Shown one piece after another: positions 7,189 to 14,415 of a stretch of DNA of 16,233 nucleotides. The notes under the pieces were generated by a model, which saw only the letters and a program-made list of their open reading frames with translations, searched no databases and was not told the origin of the DNA. The stretch comes from Pseudomonadota bacterium (GTDB taxonomy: Bacteria; Pseudomonadota; Alphaproteobacteria; Acetobacterales; Acetobacteraceae). The stretch spans positions 1 through 16,233 of the forward strand of contig JAJXSZ010000017.1 in assembly GCA_021784255.1 (NCBI GenBank), given 5' to 3'. Made by a program: the position numbers and the translations under genes. Position 1 is the first letter of the stretch; the number at the start of each line of letters is the position of its first letter.

Positions 7189-7968
7189 CTACCTGTACCA
7201 GACCGGCTTGCGTTTCTCCGCGAAGGCCGCCGTGCCCTCGTGGCCCTCCGCGCCGGCACGCTGCATCCAGCTCTCGTGCGCGAGCAGCGCCATCTGCCGC
7301 TCGTCGAGGGTGAGGCCGTTGGCGCCGAGGAAGCTCGCCTTGGTCGCGGCGATCGCGCCGGGCGCGCCGAGCATGACCGCGTCCAGGATCTCGGCCAGCC
7401 GCGCCTCTCGTTGATCATCCGCAACGATCTCGTGCACCAGGCCGATGCGCAGCGCTTCCGCCGCGCCGAACCGCTCGCCGGTGAGCGCGTAGCGGCGCGT
7501 ATGGCGCAGCCCCATCGCGTGCACCATGTGGGTCGAGATCGGTGTCGGCGCCACGCCGACGCGCACCTCGGTGAGGCCGAAGATCGCCGCGGGATCGGCC
7601 AGCACCACGTCGCAGCAGCAGACCATGCCGCAGCCGCCGCCGAAACACGCGCCCTGGACCATCGCGATGGTCGGGCAGGAGAGTTCGTTGAGCATCTGCA
7701 TCGCCCGCGTCGTCGCCATCGAAGCGGCAAAGGCCTGGCCGGGCGGGTAGCTCGCCGCCCGGTTCAGCCAGCTGATGTCGGCGCCAGCCTGGAAATGCTT
7801 GCCGGCGCCGCGGATCACCAGGGCGCGCGCGTCGCCGAGCGTGGCAAGCCCGTCGATCAACGCGCCGAGCATCGCCTCGTCATAGGCATTGCCGCGCGCC
7901 GGGCGGTTCAGCGTCGCCGTGGCGATGCCGCGCGTGTCACGCGCCAGCACAACCGGGGGCTCGTCCAT
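7189..7968 (-). CDS. Enoyl-CoA hydratase/isomerase family, LiuC/AtuE-like (methylglutaconyl-CoA hydratase type)
   Basis: This crotonase-fold enzyme is 259 residues from the ATG at 7968, which has an excellent Shine-Dalgarno (AAGGAG, 7-base spacer); an in-frame ATG at 7998 lacks one. Motifs are NRPARGNAYD (21-30), the oxyanion-hole AGADISW (61-67), GACFGGGCGM (106-115) and GLTEVRVGVAP (131-141) with the catalytic Glu134. The first catalytic Glu of classical crotonases (in GGGCEL) is Gly here. This, together with the following STHMV-type segment, resembles LiuC and AtuE, which hydrate methylglutaconyl-CoA or isohexenylglutaconyl-CoA in leucine or acyclic terpene breakdown. The rest of such a pathway is absent from the window, so the substrate remains inferred. 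It is divergent from hprK. Confidence 0.85.
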   Translation of the reverse strand: MDEPPVVLARDTRGIATATLNRPARGNAYDEAMLGALIDGLATLGDARALVIRGAGKHFQAGADISWLNRAASYPPGQAFAASMATTRAMQMLNELSCPTIAMVQGACFGGGCGMVCCCDVVLADPAAIFGLTEVRVGVAPTPISTHMVHAMGLRHTRRYALTGERFGAAEALRIGLVHEIVADDQREARLAEILDAVMLGAPGAIAATKASFLGANGLTLDERQMALLAHESWMQRAGAEGHEGTAAFAEKRKPVWYR

Positions 7969-8043
7969 GGTCGTCTCCTTCGCCTCTGCCGGCGCCAATC
8001 TGCCGCTTCCCCAAACATTGAGGAAGGTTCATGCTGGCGCACA

Positions 8044-8475
8044 ATGCAGGTGCATGGGAGTTGTGCGGCGCGCGCGGGCTTCGGGGTGCTGCTGGTCGGC
8101 CCGCCGGGTTCGGGCAAGTCGGACCTGGTGCTGCGCCTGCTCGACAGGGGTTTCGTTCTGGTGGCCGACGATCGGGTGGAGGTGGAGGACGGGTTGGCGC
8201 GGGCGCCGCCGGCGCTGGCGGGGCTGCTCGAAATCCGTGGCCTCGGCATTCTCCGCCTGCCGTATCTCGGCGCCGCGCGGCTCGCCCTGGCGGCCCGGCT
8301 CGTATCGGGCAGCGAGGTTCCCCGCCTGCCGGAGCGCGCGCGGCAGGTTTTCGGCATCCCGGAGATTCTGGTCGATCCTCGCCCGGCGTCCGCGGCGGGC
8401 CTGATCGACCGCGCGCTCGACGCGGCGACGGGCCGGCTCGCGTCGGTCGTCGGCGCCTTCGGTGAGTCGGCATGA
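8044..8475 (+). CDS. hprK: HPr kinase/phosphorylase, short alphaproteobacterial form
   Basis: HprK phosphorylates HPr on its regulatory serine and can remove that phosphate. This copy has 143 residues and corresponds to the C-terminal catalytic domain only; the N-terminal domain of the roughly 310-residue Gram-positive form is absent, as is usual in alphaproteobacteria. The P-loop GPPGSGKSD (19-27) and ADDRVEV (41-47) are visible. GLLEIRGLGILRL (60-72) matches the HprK signature. The start MQVHGSC matches the family start. The Shine-Dalgarno is distant: AGGAAGG at 8021-8027 lies 16 bases upstream, nearer an out-of-frame ATG at 8031. The stop overlaps the rapZ start by 4 bp (ATGA), indicating translational coupling. 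Confidence 0.9.
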   Translation: MQVHGSCAARAGFGVLLVGPPGSGKSDLVLRLLDRGFVLVADDRVEVEDGLARAPPALAGLLEIRGLGILRLPYLGAARLALAARLVSGSEVPRLPERARQVFGIPEILVDPRPASAAGLIDRALDAATGRLASVVGAFGESA

Positions 8476-9383
8476 CCGGGCGTGTGCCGGTGATTCTGGT
8501 CACCGGGCTCTCCGGCGCCGGCAAGGCCTCGATTCTGCGCGCGCTCGAGGACATCGGCTTCGAGGCGGTGGACAATCCGCCCCTCGGCATGATCGGCGCG
8601 CTGGCCCGCGAGGGCGGCGCACGGCGGCTCGCCATCGGCGTCGATGCCCGCTCGCGCGGCTTCGATGCCGGCGCGGTGCTCGCGGCCCTGGCGAAGCTGC
8701 ACGAGGACCCGGCGCTCTGGCCGGAACTGATCTATGCCTGGGCCGACGAGGCGGTGCTGCAGCGCCGCTACACCGAGACGCGGCGGCGCCACCCGCTGGC
8801 CCTGCTGGCGCAGGTCGCCGACGGCATCGCCGAGGAGCAGCGCATCACCGCGGCGCTGCACGAGGCGGCGGACTTCGTCATCGACACGTCCGAGCTGCCG
8901 CTCTCCGAGCTGCGCCAGCGGATCGAGGCGCGCTACGCCCATCCGCCGGGCGACGCGGCCCGGCCATCGCTCGCGGTGACGCTGGTCTCCTTTGCCTATC
9001 CCGCGGGGCTGCCGCGCGAGGCGGACCTCGTACTCGACGCAAGATTTCTCCGTAACCCTCACTATGACCTGAATTTAAGGCCGCTGACGGGTTTGGAGCC
9101 GACGGTCGGTGCCTACGTTGAAGCGGACCCCGATTTCGCGCCCTTCATGGGCCACGTGACGAGTCTGCTTGCCTTGCTCTTGCCACGTTTCGTCCAAGAG
9201 GGCAAAAAATACGTCACCATTGGAGTCGGGTGCACCGGCGGACGCCACCGTTCCGTGCATGTGGTCGAGACACTGGCGAGGCATCTTACAGGACAAAGCT
9301 GGCGCGTCAGCACCCGGCATCGTGAACTCGCCCGCGACGGCGCTGCTCCGCAGCGCAACGCGGGGCATCACGGTACCGCCTGA
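8472..9383 (+). CDS. rapZ: RNase adapter / nucleotide-binding protein RapZ (YvcJ family)
   Basis: RapZ-family proteins bind nucleotides, and in E. coli guide RNase E to the GlmZ small RNA to control amino-sugar synthesis; the alphaproteobacterial role is not settled. Length (303 residues) and layout fit. The N-terminal P-loop is TGLSGAGKASILRALED (11-27), followed by EAVDNPP (31-37). The C-terminal domain has LVLDARFLRNPHY, LRPLTGLEPTVG and IGVGCTGGRHRSVHVVE, all typical. Two oddities stand out. The Walker A residue after GK is Ala instead of Ser/Thr, and the usual FGFKYG-type segment reads FAYPAG. Codon use changes sharply from about 9043 onward. It overlaps hprK by 4 bp and lies 19 bp before the EIIA gene. 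Confidence 0.92.
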   Translation: MTGRVPVILVTGLSGAGKASILRALEDIGFEAVDNPPLGMIGALAREGGARRLAIGVDARSRGFDAGAVLAALAKLHEDPALWPELIYAWADEAVLQRRYTETRRRHPLALLAQVADGIAEEQRITAALHEAADFVIDTSELPLSELRQRIEARYAHPPGDAARPSLAVTLVSFAYPAGLPREADLVLDARFLRNPHYDLNLRPLTGLEPTVGAYVEADPDFAPFMGHVTSLLALLLPRFVQEGKKYVTIGVGCTGGRHRSVHVVETLARHLTGQSWRVSTRHRELARDGAAPQRNAGHHGTA

Positions 9384-9402
9384 GCCGCGCCGCCAAAGCG
9401 CC

Positions 9403-9849
9403 ATGATCGGACTCGTTCTTATCTCCCACGGCCATCTCGCCGACGAACTGCGCCTCGCCATGGAACACGTGGTCGGGCCGCAGCGGCAGGTCGCGACCGT
9501 CTGCATCGGGCCCGAGGACGACATGGAGAGCCGCCGCGCCGAGATCGAGAGTCGCATCGCCGAGGTCGATTCCGGCGATGGCGTGGTGCTGCTCACCGAC
9601 ATGTTCGGCGGCACCCCCTCCAACCTGGCGGTGCAGCAGATGCACGGCCGCGCCGTGGAAGTGATCGGCGGCGTCAATCTGCCGCTGCTGGTGAAGCTGG
9701 CCAAGGTGCGGTCCAGCCGCACCCTCGCCGATGCCGTGGGGGTCGCGCGCGACGCCGGGCGCAAATACATGGCCTGTGCCTCCGAGCTGGGGCAGCCGGT
9801 CGAGCCGGCGGAACCGCTGAACGGCCACACCGTCGCCAAGCCGCATTGA
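9403..9849 (+). CDS. PTS EIIA component, mannose family (EIIA-Man-like)
   Basis: This 148-residue soluble protein accepts phosphate from HPr. The start MIGLVLISHGHLADEL gives the conserved active histidine at His9 in the SHGH context, aligned with His10 of E. coli ManX. LLTDMFGGTPSNLA (65-78) is the family's second signature, and EVIGGVNLPLLVKL follows. It has no EIIB fusion, and no EIIB, EIIC or EIID gene is nearby, so it probably works as a phosphorylation-state signal rather than in sugar transport. A last segment of about 18 residues (QPVEPAEPLNGHTVAKPH) lies beyond the fold. It sits 19 bp after rapZ and 1 bp before the HPr gene. Confidence 0.92.
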   Translation: MIGLVLISHGHLADELRLAMEHVVGPQRQVATVCIGPEDDMESRRAEIESRIAEVDSGDGVVLLTDMFGGTPSNLAVQQMHGRAVEVIGGVNLPLLVKLAKVRSSRTLADAVGVARDAGRKYMACASELGQPVEPAEPLNGHTVAKPH

Positions 9850-9850
9850 C

Positions 9851-10165
9851 GTGACCGACGCCGGGAGCGGAGAGGATCGCCGTGAGGGGGTGGCGGTGCT
9901 GGTGCGCTCCCTGCGGGTCGTCAACCAGCGCGGGCTGCACGCCCGGGCGGCAGCCAAATTCGTGGCGCTGGCGGAGCGTTTCGGCGCCAATGTGGACGTG
10001 CGCAAGGACGGGCAGAGCGTTTCCGCGCGCTCCATCATGGGGCTGATGCTGCTCGGCGCCGGCCCTGGCAGCGAGATCGAGCTGCAGGCCGAGGGCTGGG
10101 ACGCGCGCGAGGCGCTGGAAGCCCTGGCCGGCCTGGTCGAATCCGGCTTCGGCGAGTCCGACTGA
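9851..10165 (+). CDS. ptsH: Phosphocarrier protein HPr
   Basis: HPr relays phosphate from EI to EIIA. The GTG at 9851 yields 104 residues, about 14 longer at the N-terminus than a typical HPr. An alternative GTG at 9890 would give the standard length (VAVLVRSLRVVN...), and purine-rich sequence lies before it, so the start is uncertain. The active-site segment RGLHARAAAKF places phosphorylated His30. SARSIMGLMLLG places Ser61 at the position of the regulatory Ser46, consistent with an HprK target. The 1-bp gap to the preceding stop suggests coupled translation. Confidence 0.93.
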   Translation: MTDAGSGEDRREGVAVLVRSLRVVNQRGLHARAAAKFVALAERFGANVDVRKDGQSVSARSIMGLMLLGAGPGSEIELQAEGWDAREALEALAGLVESGFGESD

Positions 10166-10195
10166 TGCGCGCCTGGGGATCGATGCGGGCCACGG

Positions 10196-10215
10196 GCCTC
10201 GTGGGGGAGCGAGGC
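10196..10215 (+). promoter_or_regulatory. Hairpin holding the ptsI ribosome-binding site
   Basis: GCCTCG (10196-10201) and CGAGGC (10210-10215) form a perfect 6-bp stem around the loop TGGGGGAG, which contains the best Shine-Dalgarno for the ATG at 10218. The stem ends 2 bases before the start codon. The structure could limit or present the ribosome site. This is inference from sequence only. Confidence 0.35.
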
Positions 10216-10217
10216 TG

Positions 10218-11987
10218 ATGGCGGAGCCGGCCCGGCGCGAACGCAGGCTTCGCGGCATTCCGGTGTCTCCGGGCATCGGGATCGGCCCGGTCTTCACCGC
10301 CGAGGAGAAGGAGGCGCCGATCGTCCGCAGGCGCATCCAGGCCGCCGACACCGCCGCCGAGACCTCCCGGCTCGATGCCGCCGTCGCCCAGTCGCGCGCC
10401 CAGCTCCTCAAGCTGCGCGCGCGACTCGCGATCCTGCCCGAAGACAGCCAGACGGAGATCGCGCCGCTGCTCGAGGCCTACGTGCAGATGCTGAGCGGCT
10501 CGCGGCTGCTGCGCGGTGCGCGCCAGCGCGTCGCCGAGGCACTGGTTTCGGCCGAGACGGCGCTCGGCGACGCCTGCGAGGAGATCGTGGCCGCGCTGCT
10601 GGCGCTGCCCGGCGATGCCGCCGGCCGCCGCCGGCGGGCCGAGGAAGTGCGCGAGATCACGCGCCGCGTGGTGCGCAACCTGACCCGCACGCCGTTTCGC
10701 AGCTTCGCCAGTCTGCCGGCCGGCGCCGTGCTGGTGGCGGAGGGCCTGCGCCCGGCCGACGCGGCGCTGCTCGAGCCGGCCAAGCTCGCCGGCGTGCTGA
10801 CCGAGGAGGGCGGGACGGACGGGCATACCGCGATCCTGCTGCGCGCGCTGGGCGTGCCGGCGGTGCTGGGCGTGCCGGGGCTGATCGCCGCGGTCCGCAG
10901 CGCCGCGGCGGTGACTCTCGACGGCAGCAGCGGCGACGTGGTGATCAACCCCGGTTCGGCCGCCCGCGCCGCCGCCCGCCGCGGCATCATGGCCTATGCC
11001 AAGGAGCGCCAGCGCCTCGCCCAGTTGCGCCGCCTGCCCGCGGTGACGCGCGACGGCACGCTGATCGAACTCGCCGCCAATCTCGAACTGCCGGCGGAGC
11101 TGCCGCTGATCGCGCGCTCCGGGGCGGTCGGCATCGGCCTGCTGCGCACCGAATTCCTGTTCATGAACCGCGAGGCGCTGCCCGACGAGGACGACCAGGC
11201 GGAGACCTACCGCACCATCGTCGAGGCGATGGGCGGCGACCCGGTGACCATCCGCGCGCTCGACTGGGGCGGCGAGAAGGAGATCGAGGCGCTGACCAAT
11301 GCCGGGCTGGTGCCCGAGGCGCGCGATGCCAACCCGGCGCTGGGGCTGCGCGGCATCCGCCTGCTGCTGCGCCAGCCGGAACTGTTCGAGACCCAGCTCG
11401 CGGCGATCCTGCGCGCGGCGGTCGCCGGGCCGGTGCGCATCCTGCTGCCGATGGTGAGCGCGCTCAGCGAGCTGCGCGAGGCGCGCGAGCATCTCGAGCG
11501 CACCGCGCGCCGCCTGCGCCGGATCGGTGCGCGCATCCCCGAGGAACTGCCGCCGCTCGGCATCATGGTCGAGACACCCGGGGCGGCGCTGGCCGCCGAC
11601 GCCTTGGCGCAGGAGGCGGATTTCTTCGCCATCGGCACCAACGATCTCGCGATGTACGCGCTCGCCGTCGATCGTGGCGAGGCGGCGGTGGCGACCCTCT
11701 ACGATCCCCTGCACCCCGCGGTGCTGCGTCTCATTCAGTTCACGGCGGAGGCGGCGCTGCGCTTTCATGTGCCGGTTTCGGTCTGCGGCGAGATGGCGGC
11801 CGATCCGCGCCTCACGCCGCTCCTGGTCGGGCTGGGCCTGCGCCAGTTCAGCATGTCGGCGAGCGCCGTGCCGCGGGTGAAGCAGGCGGTGCGCGCGCTC
11901 GATATCGAGGAGGCATCGCGCCTCGCCCGCACCGTCATGGGTCATTCCGATCCCGAACGAATACGCGCCCTCATCCTCGGCGCCTGA
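10218..11987 (+). CDS. ptsI: Phosphoenolpyruvate-protein phosphotransferase (PTS enzyme I)
   Basis: Enzyme I takes phosphate from PEP and passes it to HPr. The 589 residues cover a full EI without an N-terminal GAF domain, so it is EI-like rather than PtsP (EI-Ntr). Domain order is an N-terminal helical HPr-binding part, the swivelling His domain with TEEGGTDGHTAILLRALGVP (195-214, His203 active), then the PEP-binding barrel. The barrel shows LLRTEFLFMNREALPDEDDQ, ILLPMVSALSELREA, FAIGTNDLAMYAL and VSVCGEMAADP, with the catalytic Cys in the last. It begins 52 bp after ptsH, with a gggag-type ribosome site partly in a hairpin, and is followed after 18 bp by a PLP dehydratase gene. Confidence 0.95.
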   Translation: MAEPARRERRLRGIPVSPGIGIGPVFTAEEKEAPIVRRRIQAADTAAETSRLDAAVAQSRAQLLKLRARLAILPEDSQTEIAPLLEAYVQMLSGSRLLRGARQRVAEALVSAETALGDACEEIVAALLALPGDAAGRRRRAEEVREITRRVVRNLTRTPFRSFASLPAGAVLVAEGLRPADAALLEPAKLAGVLTEEGGTDGHTAILLRALGVPAVLGVPGLIAAVRSAAAVTLDGSSGDVVINPGSAARAAARRGIMAYAKERQRLAQLRRLPAVTRDGTLIELAANLELPAELPLIARSGAVGIGLLRTEFLFMNREALPDEDDQAETYRTIVEAMGGDPVTIRALDWGGEKEIEALTNAGLVPEARDANPALGLRGIRLLLRQPELFETQLAAILRAAVAGPVRILLPMVSALSELREAREHLERTARRLRRIGARIPEELPPLGIMVETPGAALAADALAQEADFFAIGTNDLAMYALAVDRGEAAVATLYDPLHPAVLRLIQFTAEAALRFHVPVSVCGEMAADPRLTPLLVGLGLRQFSMSASAVPRVKQAVRALDIEEASRLARTVMGHSDPERIRALILGA

Positions 11988-12005
11988 CCCCTTGGGAGAA
12001 GCAGC

Positions 12006-12959
12006 ATGTTCACCCTGACCGAGCTGGAGCAGGCGGCGGCACTCGTGCACCGCCAGGTGCCCCCGACGCCGCAGCATCTCTGGCCCCTGCTGTCGGAGCG
12101 CGCCGGCGCGCGCGTCTGGATCAAGCACGAGAACCACGCGCCGACCGGCGCCTTCAAGGTGCGCGGCGGCGTCACCTTCATCGACTGGCTGCGGCGCGAG
12201 CATCCCGCCATCCGCGGCATCGTGACGGCGACGCGCGGCAACCACGGGCAGAGCCAGGCCCGCGCCGCGGTCGCCGCCGGGATGCGTGCCGTGATCGTCG
12301 TGCCGCGCGGCAACTCGGTCGAGAAGAACCGGGCGATGCGCGCCTTCGGTGCCGAGCTGGTCGAGTTCGGTGACGATTTCGACGCCGCGAGGCCCGAGGC
12401 GGCGCGGCTGGCGGCGGCTGAAGATCTGTTCATGGTGCCGCCCTTCCACCGCGAGCTGGTGCGTGGGGTCGCGACCTACGGGTTCGAGCTGTTCGCGGCC
12501 CAGCCCGAACTTCATACCGTCTACGTACCGATCGGCTGCGGCTCGGGCATCTGCGGCACCATCGCCGCGCGCGATGCGCTGGGGCTTGCCACCCGTATCG
12601 TCGGCGTGGTCGCGGAGGGAGCGGCCTGCGCCAAGCTGTCGTTCGAGCGTGGCGAGCCGGTGGAGACCAACACCGCGCAGACGGTGGCGGACGGGCTTGC
12701 CGTGCGCGTGCCGGTGGCCGAGGCGCTCGCCATCTACCGCAAGGGCGCCGACCGCATCGTTGCGGTGAGCGATGCCGAGATCGAGGCGGCGATGCGGATC
12801 TACTTCAGTGATACCCACCAGGTGGCGGAGGGTGCGGGTGCGGCACCGCTCGCCGCCCTGTTGCGCGAGCGCGAATCGCTGCAGGGCCGCGACGTCGCCC
12901 TCGTGCTGTCCGGCGGCAACGTGGACACCTCGGTCTATCGGCGCGTCCTCGGCGACTAG
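12006..12959 (+). CDS. Threonine/serine dehydratase-like PLP enzyme (fold type II)
   Basis: The 317-residue length fits the catalytic domain of threonine dehydratase without the C-terminal ACT regulatory domain of biosynthetic IlvA, so a catabolic or side-reaction role is likelier. PTGAFKVRGG (46-55) carries the PLP lysine Lys51, TATRGNHGQS is the substrate loop, and VYVPIGCGSGICG is the PLP-phosphate loop. The C-terminal LVLSGGNVD is also typical. Members of this family include threonine dehydratases and EutB-type hydroxyectoine-pathway dehydratases; the substrate cannot be fixed here. GGGAGA lies 9 bases upstream of the ATG. It is the last gene of the PTS operon and a hairpin terminator follows 7 bp after the stop. 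Confidence 0.88.
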   Translation: MFTLTELEQAAALVHRQVPPTPQHLWPLLSERAGARVWIKHENHAPTGAFKVRGGVTFIDWLRREHPAIRGIVTATRGNHGQSQARAAVAAGMRAVIVVPRGNSVEKNRAMRAFGAELVEFGDDFDAARPEAARLAAAEDLFMVPPFHRELVRGVATYGFELFAAQPELHTVYVPIGCGSGICGTIAARDALGLATRIVGVVAEGAACAKLSFERGEPVETNTAQTVADGLAVRVPVAEALAIYRKGADRIVAVSDAEIEAAMRIYFSDTHQVAEGAGAAPLAALLRERESLQGRDVALVLSGGNVDTSVYRRVLGD

Positions 12960-12966
12960 AGCCGTG

Positions 12967-13000
12967 TCCGGTCAGGTAGAACCATCTGGCCGGATTTCTT
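12967..13000 (+). terminator. Rho-independent terminator of the hprK-to-dehydratase operon
   Basis: TCCGGTCAG (12967-12975) pairs with CTGGCCGGA (12986-12994), nine pairs including one G-U, around a 10-base loop. TTTCTT follows at 12995-13000. It lies 7 bp after the dehydratase stop codon. The T-run is short and interrupted, but position and stem are good. Confidence 0.65.
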
Positions 13001-13335
13001 GCTCCGGAATCGAATGCCAGCTCCCGCGGAGGGTGACTGACGCGGGGGATTCCCCGACGCGCTGGTGAGGTGATTGCGGCTGGTGGTCCTTGGCCGGTCC
13101 ACCATGGCGCGGCCCGGCCGGCGCCTCTCCGGCGATGTCGGCGCGCCCGGCAACTGACTTTCCAACCGCGTGCTCCGCGACCACCACGAGATCGCCGCCC
13201 ACGGCTGCGGCGCCTGGAACCGCCGCGCCGATCGCGGCCCGGGCGCATCCTCTCGATCGGGCTGCGCCATTGGGCCCATGCGTTCTGATCGATGCAAATT
13301 GGCATGACGGGCCGACGCCGCCGTTGCCGCCGCCC
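13001..13335. other. Intergenic stretch without a convincing gene
   Basis: Between the terminator and the convergent transporter operon there are only short open frames on both strands. None has a good ribosome site, a recognisable motif or a composition typical of its neighbours. It could hold a decayed gene or mobile-element remnant, but no terminal repeats, target duplication or transposase motif are visible. ATGC (13292-13295) and GCAT (13302-13305) make a minor inverted repeat near the right side. Confidence 0.45.
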
Positions 13336-14415
13336 TCAAGCCGGCGCCGCAGCCCCGCCCGAGGGCCAGACGCGGATCGCCTCGGCCGGCACCACCACGC
13401 CGACACCCTCGCCCAGGGCCGGCAGGTTCATGGGTGGGAGGGTCGCGAACAGCGTCGCCGTGCCGATCGCCACGCCGATCGTGGCGCGATCGCTGAGCAC
13501 GTGGCAGGTGCTGACCACCCCAGCCAGCCGGTTCTCGCGGGTGGCGGTGGGGCCCGGCGGCAGCAGCCGCACCGCGCCTGCCGGCACGCCCCAGGACAGT
13601 GTCGCCCGGGGCAGCGCCGGCGGCGGTCCGGCGAGGCGCAGCGTGGCTCCCGCCGCCGGCCAGTCGAACGCATCGGGGCCGCGGAGCGTGGCGGTGAACA
13701 GGTTGCGCCAGCCCAGCAGGGCCGCCGCCTCCCGCGACGACGGGTTGGCGAACACGGCCGCGGGGGCGCCCTCCTGCACCACGCGGCCGTCATGCAGCAC
13801 GGCGACATGGTCGGCCATCGCCGCCAGCGGCGCATCGTGCGTGGCCGCCAGTGCCGGCACGCCGCCCGCGCGCAGCCGGGCGATCAGGTCGGCGGCGACG
13901 CTCTCCGCCGTCTGCGGATCGAGGGCCGCCGTCGGTTCGTCGAGCAGCAGCAGCGAAGGATGGCGGGCCAGGGCGCGCAGCAGGGCAACGAGCTGGCGCT
14001 GGCCGCCCGAGAGCGCATCCGGCATGCGTGCCGCCAGATCGGCCAGGCCCACCCGTTCGAGCGCATCCATCGCCGCCGCCTGGCGGGCGCGGCGGGAGCC
14101 GTCCAGCGCAAAGGCGACGTTGCGCCAGACCGACAGGTGCGGGAACAGCCCCGCCCCCTGCGGCAGGTAGCCCACCGGCCGGCGATGGGCCGGCAGCCCG
14201 CCGAATGGCGTTCCCTCCGCCGCCAGCAGGCCGGCCAGTGCCCGCAGCAGCGTGGATTTGCCAGCCCCGGTGGCGCCGAGCAGGGCGGTGAAGCCGCGCA
14301 CCTCGAACCGCGCCGCCAGCGCGACCGGTCGGGCGAGGCGCAGATCGACCGCAAGGGCGGCCGGCACGCCGGGGGCCACCGGGGGCGCGCCGGCGGGCGC
14401 CGGATCAGGTCGCAT
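13336..14415 (-). CDS. Molybdate/tungstate ABC transporter ATP-binding protein
   Basis: This cytoplasmic ATPase powers the adjacent permease. It has 359 residues. Walker A is GATGAGKST (47-55), the Q-loop is GYLPQGAGLFPHLSV (82-96, ModC-like), the ABC signature is LSGGQRQ (135-141), Walker B is LLLLDEPTAALD (155-166) and the H-loop is His193 (ATHD). A C-terminal region from about 235 (LLGWRNLFTA... VVVPAEAIRVWP) fits a TOBE/MOP-type oxyanion-binding domain. The N-terminal 20 residues are a Pro/Ala-rich extension. The start overlaps the permease stop by 11 bp, indicating coupled translation. It is the last gene of the operon, and no clear terminator is seen after it. Confidence 0.9.
   Translation of the reverse strand: MRPDPAPAGAPPVAPGVPAALAVDLRLARPVALAARFEVRGFTALLGATGAGKSTLLRALAGLLAAEGTPFGGLPAHRRPVGYLPQGAGLFPHLSVWRNVAFALDGSRRARQAAAMDALERVGLADLAARMPDALSGGQRQLVALLRALARHPSLLLLDEPTAALDPQTAESVAADLIARLRAGGVPALAATHDAPLAAMADHVAVLHDGRVVQEGAPAAVFANPSSREAAALLGWRNLFTATLRGPDAFDWPAAGATLRLAGPPPALPRATLSWGVPAGAVRLLPPGPTATRENRLAGVVSTCHVLSDRATIGVAIGTATLFATLPPMNLPALGEGVGVVVPAEAIRVWPSGGAAAPA

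Noticed and set aside
8031..8465. Frame starting at ATG 8031 with a close AGGAAGG as an alternative gene
   Set aside because: Its translation is Arg/Gly/Ala-rich and motif-free, whereas the frame from 8044 gives intact HprK motifs and a family-typical start.
10035..12818. A 927-codon open frame on the minus strand opposite ptsI and the dehydratase gene
   Set aside because: It is antisense to two clearly recognisable enzymes. Its translation is His/Arg/Gln/Gly rich without motifs, as expected for the mirrored frame of GC-rich genes.
12956..13339. Open frames in the gap considered as a transposase remnant or small gene
   Set aside because: No transposase motif, terminal inverted repeat, target duplication or ribosome site could be found; the translations are Arg/Pro/Gly rich and unlike a real protein.
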